From a virus, in the IMG/VR virus record IMGVR_UViG_3300042907_001518, positions 36,502-100,501 of that record: a stretch of DNA of 64,000 nt. One strand, 5' to 3'. The notes under the pieces are model-generated. The model had not been told where the DNA came from and did not search any database. It worked only from the letters and a program-made list of their open reading frames with translations. Position 1 is the stretch's first letter; the number at the start of each line of letters is the position of its first letter. The translations under genes were made by a program, and so were the position numbers. Of this stretch, positions 28,837 through 36,984 are shown in pieces.

Positions 28837-29099
28837 ATAAACTAATGGAAAATGGAACAGTTGTAGTATTTGAACCCAAAAATTTTAATCCAGAGTTTTG
28901 GAATAACCTTCCAGAAAAAGATAGGATTAAGTATTACGGGCCTTTGGGTTATGGATCGGACAAGAAGAAGTTTTTTGTATTTTTGACCGAAATTAAAAAC
29001 GCTCCCGGCCATTGTGTTCTTGTTGATCTTGACGATGGACATATAGAGGTTATGCGTCATGTTTCTGATTTTAGAGAAGTTAATGAAGAAGAATTTTAG
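28833..29099 (+). CDS. Hypothetical protein, 88 aa
   Basis: GTVVVFEPKNFNPEFWNNLP then HCVLVDLDDGHIEVMRH, DFREVNEEEF: a small beta-barrel-like pattern (short SH3/PGY-type) seen in phage hypotheticals. ATGA-coupled. Confidence 0.7.
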   Translation: MNKLMENGTVVVFEPKNFNPEFWNNLPEKDRIKYYGPLGYGSDKKKFFVFLTEIKNAPGHCVLVDLDDGHIEVMRHVSDFREVNEEEF

Positions 29100-29110
29100 G
29101 AGAATAACTA

Positions 29111-29272
29111 ATGAAATTCATTTTAATTGTTGTAGACTCAAACGAAAAAACAAAATATTTTGGGCCATTTGACGATGGAGAAAAGGCACTGGATTGGGGA
29201 GAAGAACATTTTAATGAAGAATATTTCTTAATGTCAACCACTCTGTATGAGCCTTCATTGGAGAATAAATAA
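29111..29272 (+). CDS. Small acidic protein, 53 aa
   Basis: AGGAGAATAACTA precedes the ATG. KFILIVVDSNEKTKYFGPF then GEKALDWGEEHF. Stop overlaps the next ATG. Confidence 0.65.
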   Translation: MKFILIVVDSNEKTKYFGPFDDGEKALDWGEEHFNEEYFLMSTTLYEPSLENK

Positions 29273-29472
29273 TGACTAAATCTTGGACAGAATTATTGGG
29301 GGTTCCTCATCATACTGATTGTGTTGTTGGAAATGAGATAGTAAGAACAACTAATTATTTTACTCTAGGGGACTTTGGGGTAAGAAGGCCAATATTTGAA
29401 ATCTTGTGGAAATTTGACAGTAACGAAAAGGCTAGTGGAAGTTTTAATGAATGGACGGAAGAAAACAAATGA
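29272..29472 (+). CDS. Small protein, 66 aa
   Basis: TAATG overlap upstream. Contains TNYFTLGDFGVRRPIFEILWKF. No domain recognised. Confidence 0.6.
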   Translation: MTKSWTELLGVPHHTDCVVGNEIVRTTNYFTLGDFGVRRPIFEILWKFDSNEKASGSFNEWTEENK

Positions 29473-29690
29473 GCATTAAAGATGATTATATGATTAGTAT
29501 TGATAATCCTCATTATAATATTGATAAAAATATTAGTATGGAAGTATTTATGCGGGATAGTTCAAACTGTTATGTATCTATTTATAATGATCGCAACGAT
29601 AGTTGTGTGGCTTTTCAAACGTCCAGAGATAATATAAAGGGTTTGGCCGATTTTATCTACAAAGTTATCAACAAGAATGATACCAACTAA
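29469..29690 (+). CDS. Small protein, 73 aa
   Basis: YVSIYNDRNDSCVAFQTSRDN then IKGLADFIYKVI, a beta sheet with a C-terminal helix. A fragment of a relative is at 28,440. Start at 29469 overlaps the previous stop. Confidence 0.65.
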   Translation: MSIKDDYMISIDNPHYNIDKNISMEVFMRDSSNCYVSIYNDRNDSCVAFQTSRDNIKGLADFIYKVINKNDTN

Positions 29691-29880
29691 ACTAGGTGAA
29701 GTAAATTATGACGGCTACATTGTTGAAGTTCATTATAATACTAATTTAAAAATTAAACCATATTTGATTAGAATTTATAGTTGCCATAATTTTCCCTATG
29801 AATGTAGAATAGATAAATTAGAGGTTGATCAATTATTAGACTTAATAGAAAAGGTAATAAAAGATAATGAATCTTATTGA
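29677..29880 (+). CDS. Small protein, 67 aa
   Basis: VNYDGYIVEVHYNTNLKI, PYLIRIYSCHNFPYEC and helix LEVDQLLDLIEKVI: the same strand-strand-helix plan as the 29,469 product, perhaps a distant paralogue. Confidence 0.65.
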   Translation: MIPTKLGEVNYDGYIVEVHYNTNLKIKPYLIRIYSCHNFPYECRIDKLEVDQLLDLIEKVIKDNESY

Positions 29881-30088
29881 ATGTTTCAGTTTTGTTCATG
29901 GTCACAAAGAGGCTCAAGATGTTGTGATTGATCTTAATGCTATGAAAAGCGTTAAGTGTGATCCTTTTTATATTGAATATAATAAGACTCAAGATTATAG
30001 CAAGAATGGTTCTTATTTAATTAAGGGAAATGTTACAGAAGAAGATTGGGACGAATTAGATTTATCATCAGATTTTATGCAGATATAG
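29867..30088 (+). CDS. Small acidic protein, 73 aa
   Basis: Overlaps the upstream gene by 14 bp. GHKEAQDVVIDLNAMKSV, GSYLIKGNVTEEDWDEL. Not recognised. Confidence 0.65.
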   Translation: MNLIECFSFVHGHKEAQDVVIDLNAMKSVKCDPFYIEYNKTQDYSKNGSYLIKGNVTEEDWDELDLSSDFMQI

Positions 30089-30111
30089 GGCGATAAAGTG
30101 GAGAATAATTA

Positions 30112-30315
30112 ATGACTGAAAACCCACTACAACTAGCAACTAAAAATTGGATAGAAGCAGTCCAGAAGTATTATGAGAATACTCGTAGTAATGAATTGAC
30201 CCAAATACATATGAGAGGGCATTTTAGTGGTTGGAGCGAAAGAGAGATAGTGAATTTAGCGAACATATTGGCTAAAAACGAACAGGATTATCCTTTGTGG
30301 AGAGATAAAGAGTAA
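30112..30315 (+). CDS. Small helical protein, 67 aa
   Basis: TKNWIEAVQKYYEN and SEREIVNLANILAKNEQDY. GGAGAATAATT ribosome site. Last gene before a new promoter. Not recognised. Confidence 0.65.
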   Translation: MTENPLQLATKNWIEAVQKYYENTRSNELTQIHMRGHFSGWSEREIVNLANILAKNEQDYPLWRDKE

Positions 30316-30329
30316 TTTAAGGGTCAGGG

Positions 30330-30357
30330 TTGACAACCGCCGATAACACCGTATACT
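30330..30357 (+). promoter_or_regulatory. Promoter
   Basis: -35 TTGACA, 16-nt spacer with GCCGATA, -10 TATACT, followed by CTTTGGAGAAAAACTA, a leader repeated almost exactly at 31,313. Confidence 0.8.
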
Positions 30358-30382
30358 TAGAGCATCCTTTGGAGAAAAACTA

Positions 30383-30541
30383 ATGAGCCAATACGAAATT
30401 GTAGCCAGAGCAGAATATAGGTATCTCGTTGATGCCAATAATGAGCATGAAGCAATTAATATTTATATAAACGATAATGATAGTTGTATCCCCACAGATG
30501 GAGGATTGCTTAATATTAGTGCAGAGAAAGTTTCAACATGA
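30383..30541 (+). CDS. Small acidic protein, 52 aa
   Basis: QYEIVARAEYRYLVDANNEHE, then helix and DDNDSCIPTDGG: resembles small phage proteins built on one beta-alpha-beta unit. GGAG ribosome site. Confidence 0.65.
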   Translation: MSQYEIVARAEYRYLVDANNEHEAINIYINDNDSCIPTDGGLLNISAEKVST

Positions 30542-30696
30542 CGCAAGAAGAAAAGTTTGCAATATTCTGGTGTTTTAATAAAGCCATGAAATATATGGAA
30601 GTTGATGAATTTGACAGAGATAAAGAGATAGTAGTGAACGGTATCAATATCAACGAAACCATTAGGAAACTTTTGAGCGATAGACTATTCGTATGA
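30538..30696 (+). CDS. Small protein, 52 aa
   Basis: ATGA-coupled. IVVNGININETIRKLLSDRLFV at the C-terminus recurs as a gene fragment at 36,985. Confidence 0.65.
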   Translation: MTQEEKFAIFWCFNKAMKYMEVDEFDRDKEIVVNGININETIRKLLSDRLFV

Positions 30697-30890
30697 AACT
30701 ATATAGGCCAATTCTTATCTTGGCAAGAGCGATAGATCACAGGGTTGGTCAAGATGACTATGATGCTCCAAATATTCCTATACTTACTCAAGTAGAAGCA
30801 TGGACTGCTTTTTGGGTTAAACTCTGTATTATTCTGATTAATTTTATTACTTGTGGTTTTATTATAGCCAATACGATTCATCATTGGTAG
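30693..30890 (+). CDS. Small membrane protein, 65 aa
   Basis: ATGA-coupled. A C-terminal transmembrane helix (LCIILINFITCGFIIANTI) after a soluble segment with DDYDAPNIPIL. Confidence 0.6.
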   Translation: MKLYRPILILARAIDHRVGQDDYDAPNIPILTQVEAWTAFWVKLCIILINFITCGFIIANTIHHW

Positions 30891-30898
30891 TTTCATTT

Positions 30899-31291
30899 AT
30901 GACAGGTTTTAACATACAGAATCCTTGGTCTAACCTTTTAATTAATGGTTTGAAAACCGTCGAAACCAGAACGTATACCATACCTAAAAAATACGAGGGT
31001 GTTGAGTTGGCTATTGTAGAAACACCGGGGAAATCGGCTAAGTTTAAGAGTAGAATTATTGGGACCATCACCTTTAGCCACTCCTTTCAATACCCAGATA
31101 AAGAATCATGGAAGGAAGACTACCAAAGACATAAGGTTGAAGAAGACGATAGAGATTGTGGGTGGAATGAAAATAAAAACAAATACGGATGGGTAGTTAG
31201 CGATATCAAAAAATTTGAAAAATTTATACCAGCACCAATGAAAAAGGGAATAGTATTTACAAAAAACTGTCAAGTGCTGTTTGACAAATGA
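30899..31291 (+). CDS. ASCH-domain-like protein
   Basis: 130 residues. IQNPWSNLLINGLKTVETR plus YEGVELAIVETPG, GTITFSH and GWVVSDIKKF match the ASCH/PUA-like beta-barrel plan (N-P-W...I..G.K..E.R...P). ASCH proteins bind RNA or act on modified nucleosides; here possibly translation control. Start ATG at 30899 chosen because the upstream extension lies in the previous gene. Confidence 0.75.
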   Translation: MTGFNIQNPWSNLLINGLKTVETRTYTIPKKYEGVELAIVETPGKSAKFKSRIIGTITFSHSFQYPDKESWKEDYQRHKVEEDDRDCGWNENKNKYGWVVSDIKKFEKFIPAPMKKGIVFTKNCQVLFDK

Positions 31292-31308
31292 CGATACTAG
31301 GATATACT
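31281..31308 (+). promoter_or_regulatory. Promoter inside the end of the ASCH gene
   Basis: -35 TTGACA, 16-nt spacer with GACGATA, -10 TATACT; then the TTTGGAGAAAACCT leader. Confidence 0.8.
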
Positions 31309-31332
31309 TGGAGTAACCTTTGGAGAAAACCT

Positions 31333-31503
31333 ATGAGTCCCGCAGTAAAAGAAAAAACCACCCTGTTAATTGAAAAGTATTTTATTGGTCAGCAGAACAA
31401 TGAGTTGGTCATCAATGCTGATAGTATGGGTAAGTTTTTACACGAATATAGTGAACTTGTTATTTCTCGTACTCTTGACGTAGCCTTTGGAATGAAAGGG
31501 TAG
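31333..31503 (+). CDS. Small protein, 56 aa
   Basis: ATG at 31333, 25 bp past the -10 and after TTTGGAGAAAACCT. Helical: SPAVKEKTTLLIEKYFIG, FLHEYSELVISRTLDVA. Confidence 0.65.
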   Translation: MSPAVKEKTTLLIEKYFIGQQNNELVINADSMGKFLHEYSELVISRTLDVAFGMKG

Positions 31504-31505
31504 AT

Positions 31506-31724
31506 ATGATCTCAGAAAATTATTCGGAATTTACAAACGCCGCTATGGAATGTGCTAGATATATTTTTGATAGTGATTGTGAACAACTTAGTTATCAAGA
31601 GTTTATTCAGGATGGCAATGACCCAAGAGATCATATTCTGTATCATGCTGCTATGGTTTTGGGACAAACACAAGAATTTGAAGTAGATGTTAGAGAATAT
31701 GAAAAGGAGACTGCTAATGGATAG
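31506..31724 (+). CDS. Small acidic helical protein, 72 aa
   Basis: NYSEFTNAAMECARYIFDSD then DHILYHAAMVLGQ. 2 bp after the previous stop. Not recognised. Confidence 0.65.
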   Translation: MISENYSEFTNAAMECARYIFDSDCEQLSYQEFIQDGNDPRDHILYHAAMVLGQTQEFEVDVREYEKETANG

Positions 31725-31950
31725 GTTTGAACTAGAAAATAAGATTAATCAGACTACAAACTTTGCGGATCAACTCCGTTCCATTGCTGGAGCGGTTTTG
31801 GAAAATAATATGAGCGAGGATCGTTTGGCTAATGTTCTTGAAGGTTTGGCTATTTTGATCGAACTTCATACTGATGAAACTTTTGAAGTTTTTAAGCAGG
31901 CTTTTAGACTGGATAATTATAGTGAGAACTTACAAAGACAAGACGATTAA
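31717..31950 (+). CDS. Small helical protein, paralogue of 37,274
   Basis: 77 residues. DRFELENKIN, RSIAGAVLEN, LANVLEGLAILIELH, FRLDNYSE line up with the 37,274 product along its whole length. Such helical pairs suggest an adaptor family; role unknown. Confidence 0.7.
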   Translation: MDRFELENKINQTTNFADQLRSIAGAVLENNMSEDRLANVLEGLAILIELHTDETFEVFKQAFRLDNYSENLQRQDD

Positions 31951-32206
31951 GGCTCTGGATACTGTATATTGTGATATTTGTGGAGGATCTACAACTATAC
32001 TAGAACAAATTGGGCCAGATTATGCAACTCTTGAAAGTTGTTGGGGATATGGCAGCCTTAATGATGGGATAAAATATGATTTACAGTTTTGCGAACACTG
32101 CTTTAATGAGATGTTAGGAACAATAAAACAAAAGCGTCAAAAAATTCTTGGCTCACTGAAATACCCATATCCTATTGATCCTTTGAATGGTATTACTTAT
32201 TCCTAG
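31922..32206 (+). CDS. Small zinc-ribbon phage protein
   Basis: About 94 residues from a GTG at 31922. YCDICGGSTTI, YATLESCWGYGSLNDG, FCEHCFNEML: two CxxC knuckles around a W-GYGS-DG core, a widespread phage/bacterial small protein of unknown role. The start is uncertain; an ATG at 31874 would overlap more. Confidence 0.7.
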   Translation: MRTYKDKTIKALDTVYCDICGGSTTILEQIGPDYATLESCWGYGSLNDGIKYDLQFCEHCFNEMLGTIKQKRQKILGSLKYPYPIDPLNGITYS

Positions 32207-32816
32207 ACCAATTTACTTTATTATTTTTTCTTAAATTATCTTTTGCCCATAGAGGTTGTAAATTAGTATAATGAAAACATTGTTTCTGTTGCTGTGGATT
32301 ACTTAAATTAAAACTTGTACAAGGTCTAATGTGGTCTATGTGCCACCCATGATAACCATAGTTCTTCCAACTCATACCTTTTGTAAATTGTTTTTCTAAA
32401 TAGCCCCTCAACTGCTCAATAGAACAACCAACTAAATTTAATGTGTTTTCAGTTTTTATGTTACCCAGTATTGCAGAACGAACACGTCCCCTCAAATTTC
32501 TAGCCAGTTTAAAATGAATATCTGTTTTTAGTCTTTCTTTTTGCTGAAAATTTCTTTTTTCTTTATTTGCCTTTTGCCATTTTTTATTTAAAATACTTCC
32601 TCTTTTTTTATATAATTCTCTATGTGCTATAATTTTATCTTGATTATTTATTCGATATTCTTTTTTTTTGTTTAATATTTGTGTTTTATTTTGTAATTGA
32701 TATTCTTTAATACATAGTTTACAACGACAACATAATCCGTCTTTTAGTTTAATATTTTTATGAAATTCCGATAAAGTTTTTTTTAATTTACACTTACTAC
32801 AAACTTTCTTTTTCAT
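32193..32816 (-). CDS. HNH homing endonuclease (antisense insertion)
   Basis: 207 residues. N-terminal zinc knuckles CSKCKLKKTLSEF / CCRCKLC, a Lys/Arg-rich linker helix, then WHIDHIRPCTSFNLS and NLQPLWAKDN, the HNH site. Close paralogue of 43,018. It lies opposite to all neighbours with its own promoter at 32,825-32,852 and overlaps the 3' end of the 31,922 gene by 14 bp. Confidence 0.9.
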   Translation of the reverse strand: MKKKVCSKCKLKKTLSEFHKNIKLKDGLCCRCKLCIKEYQLQNKTQILNKKKEYRINNQDKIIAHRELYKKRGSILNKKWQKANKEKRNFQQKERLKTDIHFKLARNLRGRVRSAILGNIKTENTLNLVGCSIEQLRGYLEKQFTKGMSWKNYGYHGWHIDHIRPCTSFNLSNPQQQKQCFHYTNLQPLWAKDNLRKNNKVNWSRNK

Positions 32817-32824
32817 ACATAGCC

Positions 32825-32852
32825 ATAAAACAGAAAGCCCAAACTCTGTCAA
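32825..32852 (-). promoter_or_regulatory. Leftward promoter of the HNH gene
   Basis: Read leftward: -35 TTGACA, 16-nt spacer, -10 TTTTAT, back-to-back with the rightward promoter at 32,860. Confidence 0.6.
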
Positions 32853-32859
32853 ATTGCGG

Positions 32860-32887
32860 TTGACAAAATTCAGGCTTCTGGTATAAT
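32860..32887 (+). promoter_or_regulatory. Rightward promoter
   Basis: -35 TTGACA, 16-nt spacer without CGATA, -10 TATAAT; restarts the operon after the HNH insertion. Confidence 0.7.
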
Positions 32888-32973
32888 AAATTGTATGGTT
32901 TTTTAGAAATGTCCGCAATACATCTCTAGTGTAGAGATACACCAAAAAGATATATATCTATAGATGATTTACT

Positions 32974-33213
32974 ATGAGCAAAAAAGTAATCAAAGAAAAA
33001 TCAGCAAAAGGAGTCAAGGGCTTTTTGCTTTATAGCCCACTAACAAAAGATTATTTCTTTAGGGTTTATAATAAAAAAAATCCCGGCAAGTTTAAAGACT
33101 ATAAATTAACAGCAGAAGATATACAGATAGAATTACTCTCTGATTGTAATGCCTTGATAGAAAAACAGGGGAAGCGTTATCTAGATTATAGTAAAAGAGT
33201 TCTAGGGAAATGA
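32974..33213 (+). CDS. Hypothetical protein, 79 aa
   Basis: KGVKGFLLYSPLTKDYFFRVYN and FKDYKLTAEDIQIELL, basic alpha/beta. Overlaps the phosphoesterase start by 4 bp, suggesting coupled expression. Confidence 0.7.
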   Translation: MSKKVIKEKSAKGVKGFLLYSPLTKDYFFRVYNKKNPGKFKDYKLTAEDIQIELLSDCNALIEKQGKRYLDYSKRVLGK

Positions 33214-33833
33214 AAAATCAAATAACACTTATTGGCGACGTTCATGGCAAATATGATCGTTACCATAAAATTCTAATGAGATCGAAGGAGAATCCTTATA
33301 CGGTTCAACTTGGTGATCTAGGGTTTAAATACGATGTGTTAAAACCATTTGATTCAAAATGTCATATTTTTATCGGAGGCAATCACGATAACTACGACAA
33401 AATTAATGATGTCCCCAATTATCTTGGCGATTATGGATATATGGTTAACTTTAATGGTATAGATTTTTTCTATTATCGTGGAGCATGGAGTATTGATCGT
33501 CAATATAGAACTATTGGTATAGATTGGTGGGAAGAAGAACAGGTTGCTATAGATCAATTTATGAAGGCTAGAGAACTTTATAGAGATATCAAGCCAGATA
33601 TTATGATAACTCATGATTGCCCACAAGATATTGTTTTACAAATGCTCAAGCCGGGAGATAGAGTATTTGAGAATAATACCTCTTGGGCTTTGCAGGAGTT
33701 GTTTAATATTCATCAACCAAAGATATGGTTTTTTGGTCACTGGCACAAGTCACGACAAATCCAGCATGGAAACACAAAGTTTATTTGTTTGGATGAGTTA
33801 GAGACTTATAATTTAGTTAAAGATTCCTATTGA
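33210..33833 (+). CDS. Calcineurin-like metallophosphoesterase
   Basis: 207 residues with the full motif set: GDVHG (9-13), GDLG (35-38), GGNHD (56-60), ITHDCP and GHWH. Two-metal phosphoesterase fold; related phage enzymes act on RNA 3' ends, protein phosphates or 2',3'-cyclic phosphates. Substrate cannot be read here. ATGA-coupled. Confidence 0.9.
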   Translation: MKNQITLIGDVHGKYDRYHKILMRSKENPYTVQLGDLGFKYDVLKPFDSKCHIFIGGNHDNYDKINDVPNYLGDYGYMVNFNGIDFFYYRGAWSIDRQYRTIGIDWWEEEQVAIDQFMKARELYRDIKPDIMITHDCPQDIVLQMLKPGDRVFENNTSWALQELFNIHQPKIWFFGHWHKSRQIQHGNTKFICLDELETYNLVKDSY

Positions 33834-33857
33834 CAAACGCCGATAGTGTGGTATAAT
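33830..33857 (+). promoter_or_regulatory. Promoter
   Basis: -35 TTGACA uses the phosphoesterase stop codon; 16-nt spacer with GCCGATA; -10 TATAAT. A near-consensus example of the class. Confidence 0.85.
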
Positions 33858-33897
33858 ACTAGTGTTGTTTCTTTTAGTTTTTACATAGAGGATACCT

Positions 33898-34080
33898 ATG
33901 AGTCTTGGTGTTGCAGAAAAGAGTGGTAAGTTTGTTGTTACTCAGAATGGTCAGCCTATTAATCTTCCTAAGACTGATGGACAGGCTATTATTACTGAAT
34001 TTAATAGCAAGAGCGATGCCGAAAGGTATATGGGTATTCTTTCCACACTTCAAAAGCAGAAGAAATATAAGATGAATTAA
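33898..34080 (+). CDS. Small protein, 60 aa
   Basis: SGKFVVTQNGQPINLPKTDGQ then helix SDAERYMGILSTLQ. Short beta-hairpin plus helix. GAGGATACCT ribosome site. Confidence 0.7.
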   Translation: MSLGVAEKSGKFVVTQNGQPINLPKTDGQAIITEFNSKSDAERYMGILSTLQKQKKYKMN

Positions 34081-34081
34081 A

Positions 34082-34534
34082 ATGGATCAAGAACTACAAG
34101 ATAAACTTTACGCAAAGTATCCAGAACTTTTTTCTAATAAAGATAAAAGTGCTATGGAAAGTTGCATGGCATGGGGATGCGACGTAGGAAATGGTTGGTA
34201 TGAAATTATCAGTAGCGTATGCTGGATGATAAAACAGCATGAACGTAATAAAGAAGATAATAAGAAGTATTTGGAAAAGAACGATCCAGCAAGATTGGCA
34301 TCATTACCAGAGTATTTTCCCTTCAAGTTCGATCAAGTTAAAGAAAAGTACGGTGGACTTCGATTATATTTTAGTGGTGGAGATGAATATGCGGAAGGTC
34401 TTGTGAGCATGGCAGAGGCTATGAGTTATAAGATTTGTGAAGTTTGTGGAAATGCTGGCAAACCAAATAAGGGAGGGTGGATAAGTACACTATGTGATAG
34501 TTGTAGGAATAAAAGTTATGGAAGCAATACTTAA
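34082..34534 (+). CDS. Phage zinc-finger protein, KEKYGGLR type, 150 aa
   Basis: DVGNGWYEIISSVCWMI, FDQVKEKYGGLRLYFSGGD, then CEVCGNAGKPNKGGW and TLCDSC: a common tailed-phage family with a C-terminal two-knuckle zinc finger. Function unknown. Confidence 0.8.
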   Translation: MDQELQDKLYAKYPELFSNKDKSAMESCMAWGCDVGNGWYEIISSVCWMIKQHERNKEDNKKYLEKNDPARLASLPEYFPFKFDQVKEKYGGLRLYFSGGDEYAEGLVSMAEAMSYKICEVCGNAGKPNKGGWISTLCDSCRNKSYGSNT

Positions 34535-34736
34535 ATTCAATTTACCTGACGAGCAACATGAATACAATGTTGTTACACAAGCCTCAAGGGTTCGGTCTTT
34601 TGTATGGGATTTTGCCCAACAGTTAAGGTCTTGGGATAAATATCATCACGACTTTAAAGATGCCGATGACGCACTAGACAAAATTAGGGAAGAGTTTTAT
34701 AGACTACTCAACGAGCATAGGGTGGAGATAGACTAA
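34518..34736 (+). CDS. Small phage protein, ILKFNLPDEQHEY type, 72 aa
   Basis: EAILKFNLPDEQHEYNVV and a helix ALDKIREEFYRLLNEH, a frequent small phage family of unknown role. Overlaps the previous gene by 17 bp. Confidence 0.75.
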   Translation: MEAILKFNLPDEQHEYNVVTQASRVRSFVWDFAQQLRSWDKYHHDFKDADDALDKIREEFYRLLNEHRVEID

Positions 34737-35476
34737 TGTTTAGACTAAAGAAAAGAAGCAGAATGGACTATTGGAGTTGCTCTAAACTTGCCGATTGGAT
34801 TAGAGGTACTCCTAAACCATTTGCTCTTGAATGGAAAGCATGGGATACTTGGCGTAATGACGCAAAGAAAAAGAACTCTTTGAGATATTGGGTGGCAGAA
34901 AAGTTGCTTGATTCTCTACAGGATTTTGTAAACTTGCCAATGGATATTTATCACACTATTGAAGTGTACATTCGTAATAGGTTTATTGATAAAACTCATT
35001 GCCTAAAAACCGGCCTAAAAGCCGGAGAGTATTACGATCTTGACTATAGAATACTACATGGTTTATTTAATGAGTTGGTGGAGTTGGTAGAACTAGATTT
35101 TGCTAATAGAGCAATATGGGACGATGAAAAGAAAAAGAAATACAAATTTGTCAAGGGTCGCTGTGTTGAGGCTGGGCTGGATTATTTAAACTGGGCGTCC
35201 AGTTTGAGATACAATAAAGATTATGGCATCACAAAGCAAGACAAGCACTATAATGAGCCAACAGATCAAGCAGTCGCCGCCCAAAAAACCTTAGAACTTT
35301 ACAACTGGTGGAAGAATGTGCGATCTAATAGACCAGAAGCACACGATCTTTTCTCAGAAGAAAAAGACGGCAAATATTATTTTAGGAAGATTGGTAAGAT
35401 GGAAGACTCTTACGATAAAGAAGATACTAAAATGCTAATCGAACTCATTAAGATCAGAGGTTCTTTATGGACGTAA
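34736..35476 (+). CDS. Conserved large-phage protein, YWSCSKLADWIRG type
   Basis: 246 residues, N-terminal YWSCSKLADWIRGTPKP then helical, Trp/Tyr-rich with DLDYRILHGLFNELVELVE. I recall this N-terminal motif in large-phage hypotheticals; no catalytic motif is visible. Start at 34736 shares the last base of the previous stop; a second ATG at 34763 is possible. Confidence 0.7.
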   Translation: MFRLKKRSRMDYWSCSKLADWIRGTPKPFALEWKAWDTWRNDAKKKNSLRYWVAEKLLDSLQDFVNLPMDIYHTIEVYIRNRFIDKTHCLKTGLKAGEYYDLDYRILHGLFNELVELVELDFANRAIWDDEKKKKYKFVKGRCVEAGLDYLNWASSLRYNKDYGITKQDKHYNEPTDQAVAAQKTLELYNWWKNVRSNRPEAHDLFSEEKDGKYYFRKIGKMEDSYDKEDTKMLIELIKIRGSLWT

Positions 35477-35808
35477 ATTTAGAAAATGATTTATTAAATT
35501 CAGAACATATGAAAAATAAGTGCAAAACAAGCGATGTTTATTCACAAAATTTATACGCTGCTTTATGTAATAACCGATTCTTTTATGGAGATAAAGAGTG
35601 GACTTGTTCTTGGCGATATTCTGGTGGTATAATTGCTGATATTAGACAAGAGGGCGAGTACATTAGTTGGTATTGTAGCGGTATAGTATCAGATATTGAT
35701 GGTTATGTTGGGGAGGGTGAAGTTACTGATGAAATTAAATTAGACTTAATTAAAATTGGATGGATAGTTAAGCCATATGAGTCTAAACTGGAGAATAAAA
35801 ATGTCTGA
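35467..35808 (+). CDS. Hypothetical protein, 113 aa
   Basis: SQNLYAALCNNRFFYGDKEW, then WSWRYSGG-like SWRYSGGIIADIRQEGE and GYVGEGEVTDEIKLDLIKIG: a small phage family with a W-S-WR-aG-IvA-lR motif. Unknown role. Confidence 0.7.
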   Translation: MDVNLENDLLNSEHMKNKCKTSDVYSQNLYAALCNNRFFYGDKEWTCSWRYSGGIIADIRQEGEYISWYCSGIVSDIDGYVGEGEVTDEIKLDLIKIGWIVKPYESKLENKNV

Positions 35809-35923
35809 GGAAAACCTACCAGATACCAAGATTCCTTGGTGGGATAATCACTATGAAGATGTTTATAGTGAAGACCCTGAAGATGGATACCCTTATGACA
35901 TGGGAAGTAAGGTGCAAGAATGA
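35801..35923 (+). CDS. Small acidic protein, 40 aa
   Basis: SEENLPDTKIPWWDNHYEDV, strongly acidic. Overlaps both neighbours (8 and 4 bp). Confidence 0.55.
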   Translation: MSEENLPDTKIPWWDNHYEDVYSEDPEDGYPYDMGSKVQE

Positions 35924-36156
35924 CTACTGGTTGGACATATCGCATCCTTAAAAAAGAAGACCAATATGGACTATATCCAGTATTTATTGACGATAACCAA
36001 GATGTTGTAAACATTCATAATATGCCGGTTTACTTAAATGATAGTTTACCAGACTTACTGGCCGTACAAAATAAAGCAGGTATACCACTGCCTTCTTTGA
36101 TGAAAGAGGCTTGGGATTATCCTGTTCTTGATTATAGTTCTGGAGAAGAAATATAA
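35920..36156 (+). CDS. Hypothetical protein, 78 aa
   Basis: WTYRILKKEDQYGLYPVFIDD, a recurrent opening in phage small proteins (YR+-...D.-..y.-vyyd), then PSLMKEAWDYPVLD. ATGA-coupled. Confidence 0.65.
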   Translation: MTTGWTYRILKKEDQYGLYPVFIDDNQDVVNIHNMPVYLNDSLPDLLAVQNKAGIPLPSLMKEAWDYPVLDYSSGEEI

Positions 36157-36157
36157 C

Positions 36158-36373
36158 ATGACGTTTGAAGAATTTATACTTAAAGTAGAAGAGACTTTTG
36201 TTAACAATCAAGCCTCTGCTAATCACTGGAGATATGGTCAAACAGTAATGAATGTTCTTTGGGATATTTGGCCCGAGAAACATAATGAAATTAAAGATAG
36301 TGATTTTAACTGTTTTTATACTAATCGTAATGTTGCTATGGTTCTAAATAAATTAGAGAAAGAATGGCGATGA
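36158..36373 (+). CDS. Small protein, paralogue of 37,071
   Basis: 71 residues. TFEEFILKVEETF, RYGQTVMNVLWDIWPEKHN, DFNCFY, LEKEW are shared with the 37,071 product. Small helical family also seen in other phages (RyGQ..fN.L...rP). Unknown role. Confidence 0.75.
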   Translation: MTFEEFILKVEETFVNNQASANHWRYGQTVMNVLWDIWPEKHNEIKDSDFNCFYTNRNVAMVLNKLEKEWR

Positions 36374-36636
36374 ACAGAGATATAAATTCTGATAAAGATT
36401 TTAGTATGAGTGTGGATGAATACTTATCAACCTACAAACCCGGCCCTTTCATCCCCTATGCCGTCTACAACGCTCACAGAGACTCTATAACGGTCTATTT
36501 TAAAAAAGATAGGGACTACACACAGCCATTAAACGACGCCTTAGAACTGCATTTATCGCAAGAGACAAATGAGATAGTAGGAGCGACTATTTTCAATATC
36601 AAGAAACTTTGTGAGAAACAAGATGAAACTAACTAA
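36370..36636 (+). CDS. Hypothetical protein, 88 aa
   Basis: AHRDSITVYFKKDRDYTQPL, DALELHLSQETNEIVGATIF: strand pattern like DUF2283-type proteins. Start ATGA-coupled to the previous gene. Confidence 0.6.
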   Translation: MNRDINSDKDFSMSVDEYLSTYKPGPFIPYAVYNAHRDSITVYFKKDRDYTQPLNDALELHLSQETNEIVGATIFNIKKLCEKQDETN

Positions 36637-36673
36637 TCAAGACTTACTAGATTTTTACAAAGAGGAAGCATGA
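36623..36673 (+). CDS. Possible 16-aa peptide
   Basis: KLTNQDLLDFYKEEA between two coupled genes; probably a coupling frame rather than a functional protein. Confidence 0.2.
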   Translation: MKLTNQDLLDFYKEEA

Positions 36674-36966
36674 AAGGCCCACTAATTTACTACGATATTA
36701 AAGAAATGTATGGTTCTGATTTGAACAGTAAACAATCTGCTGTTGAATTGAAACAATCTATTCTAGAAGATACTGATCTTGGTTTTAATGTTGAGATTGA
36801 TTTTAAAGATGTTCATTCATTAAGTCGTGGATGGACACGAAATGTCTTTGGGGTTATTATAAAAACAAAGGGCGAAACTTTTTTTAAGAATCATATACTA
36901 TTAAGTAATATGAGCAAAAGCGTTAGAAAAATCGTGTTAGAAGGAGTAGACGAAACACTTGTATGA
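36670..36966 (+). CDS. Hypothetical protein, 98 aa
   Basis: GPLIYYDIKEMYGSD, QSAVELKQSILEDTDLGFNV, NVFGVIIKTKGE, SVRKIVLEGVDE. Alpha/beta; not recognised. Confidence 0.65.
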   Translation: MKGPLIYYDIKEMYGSDLNSKQSAVELKQSILEDTDLGFNVEIDFKDVHSLSRGWTRNVFGVIIKTKGETFFKNHILLSNMSKSVRKIVLEGVDETLV

Positions 36967-36984
36967 GAACTCTTTACTTTATAG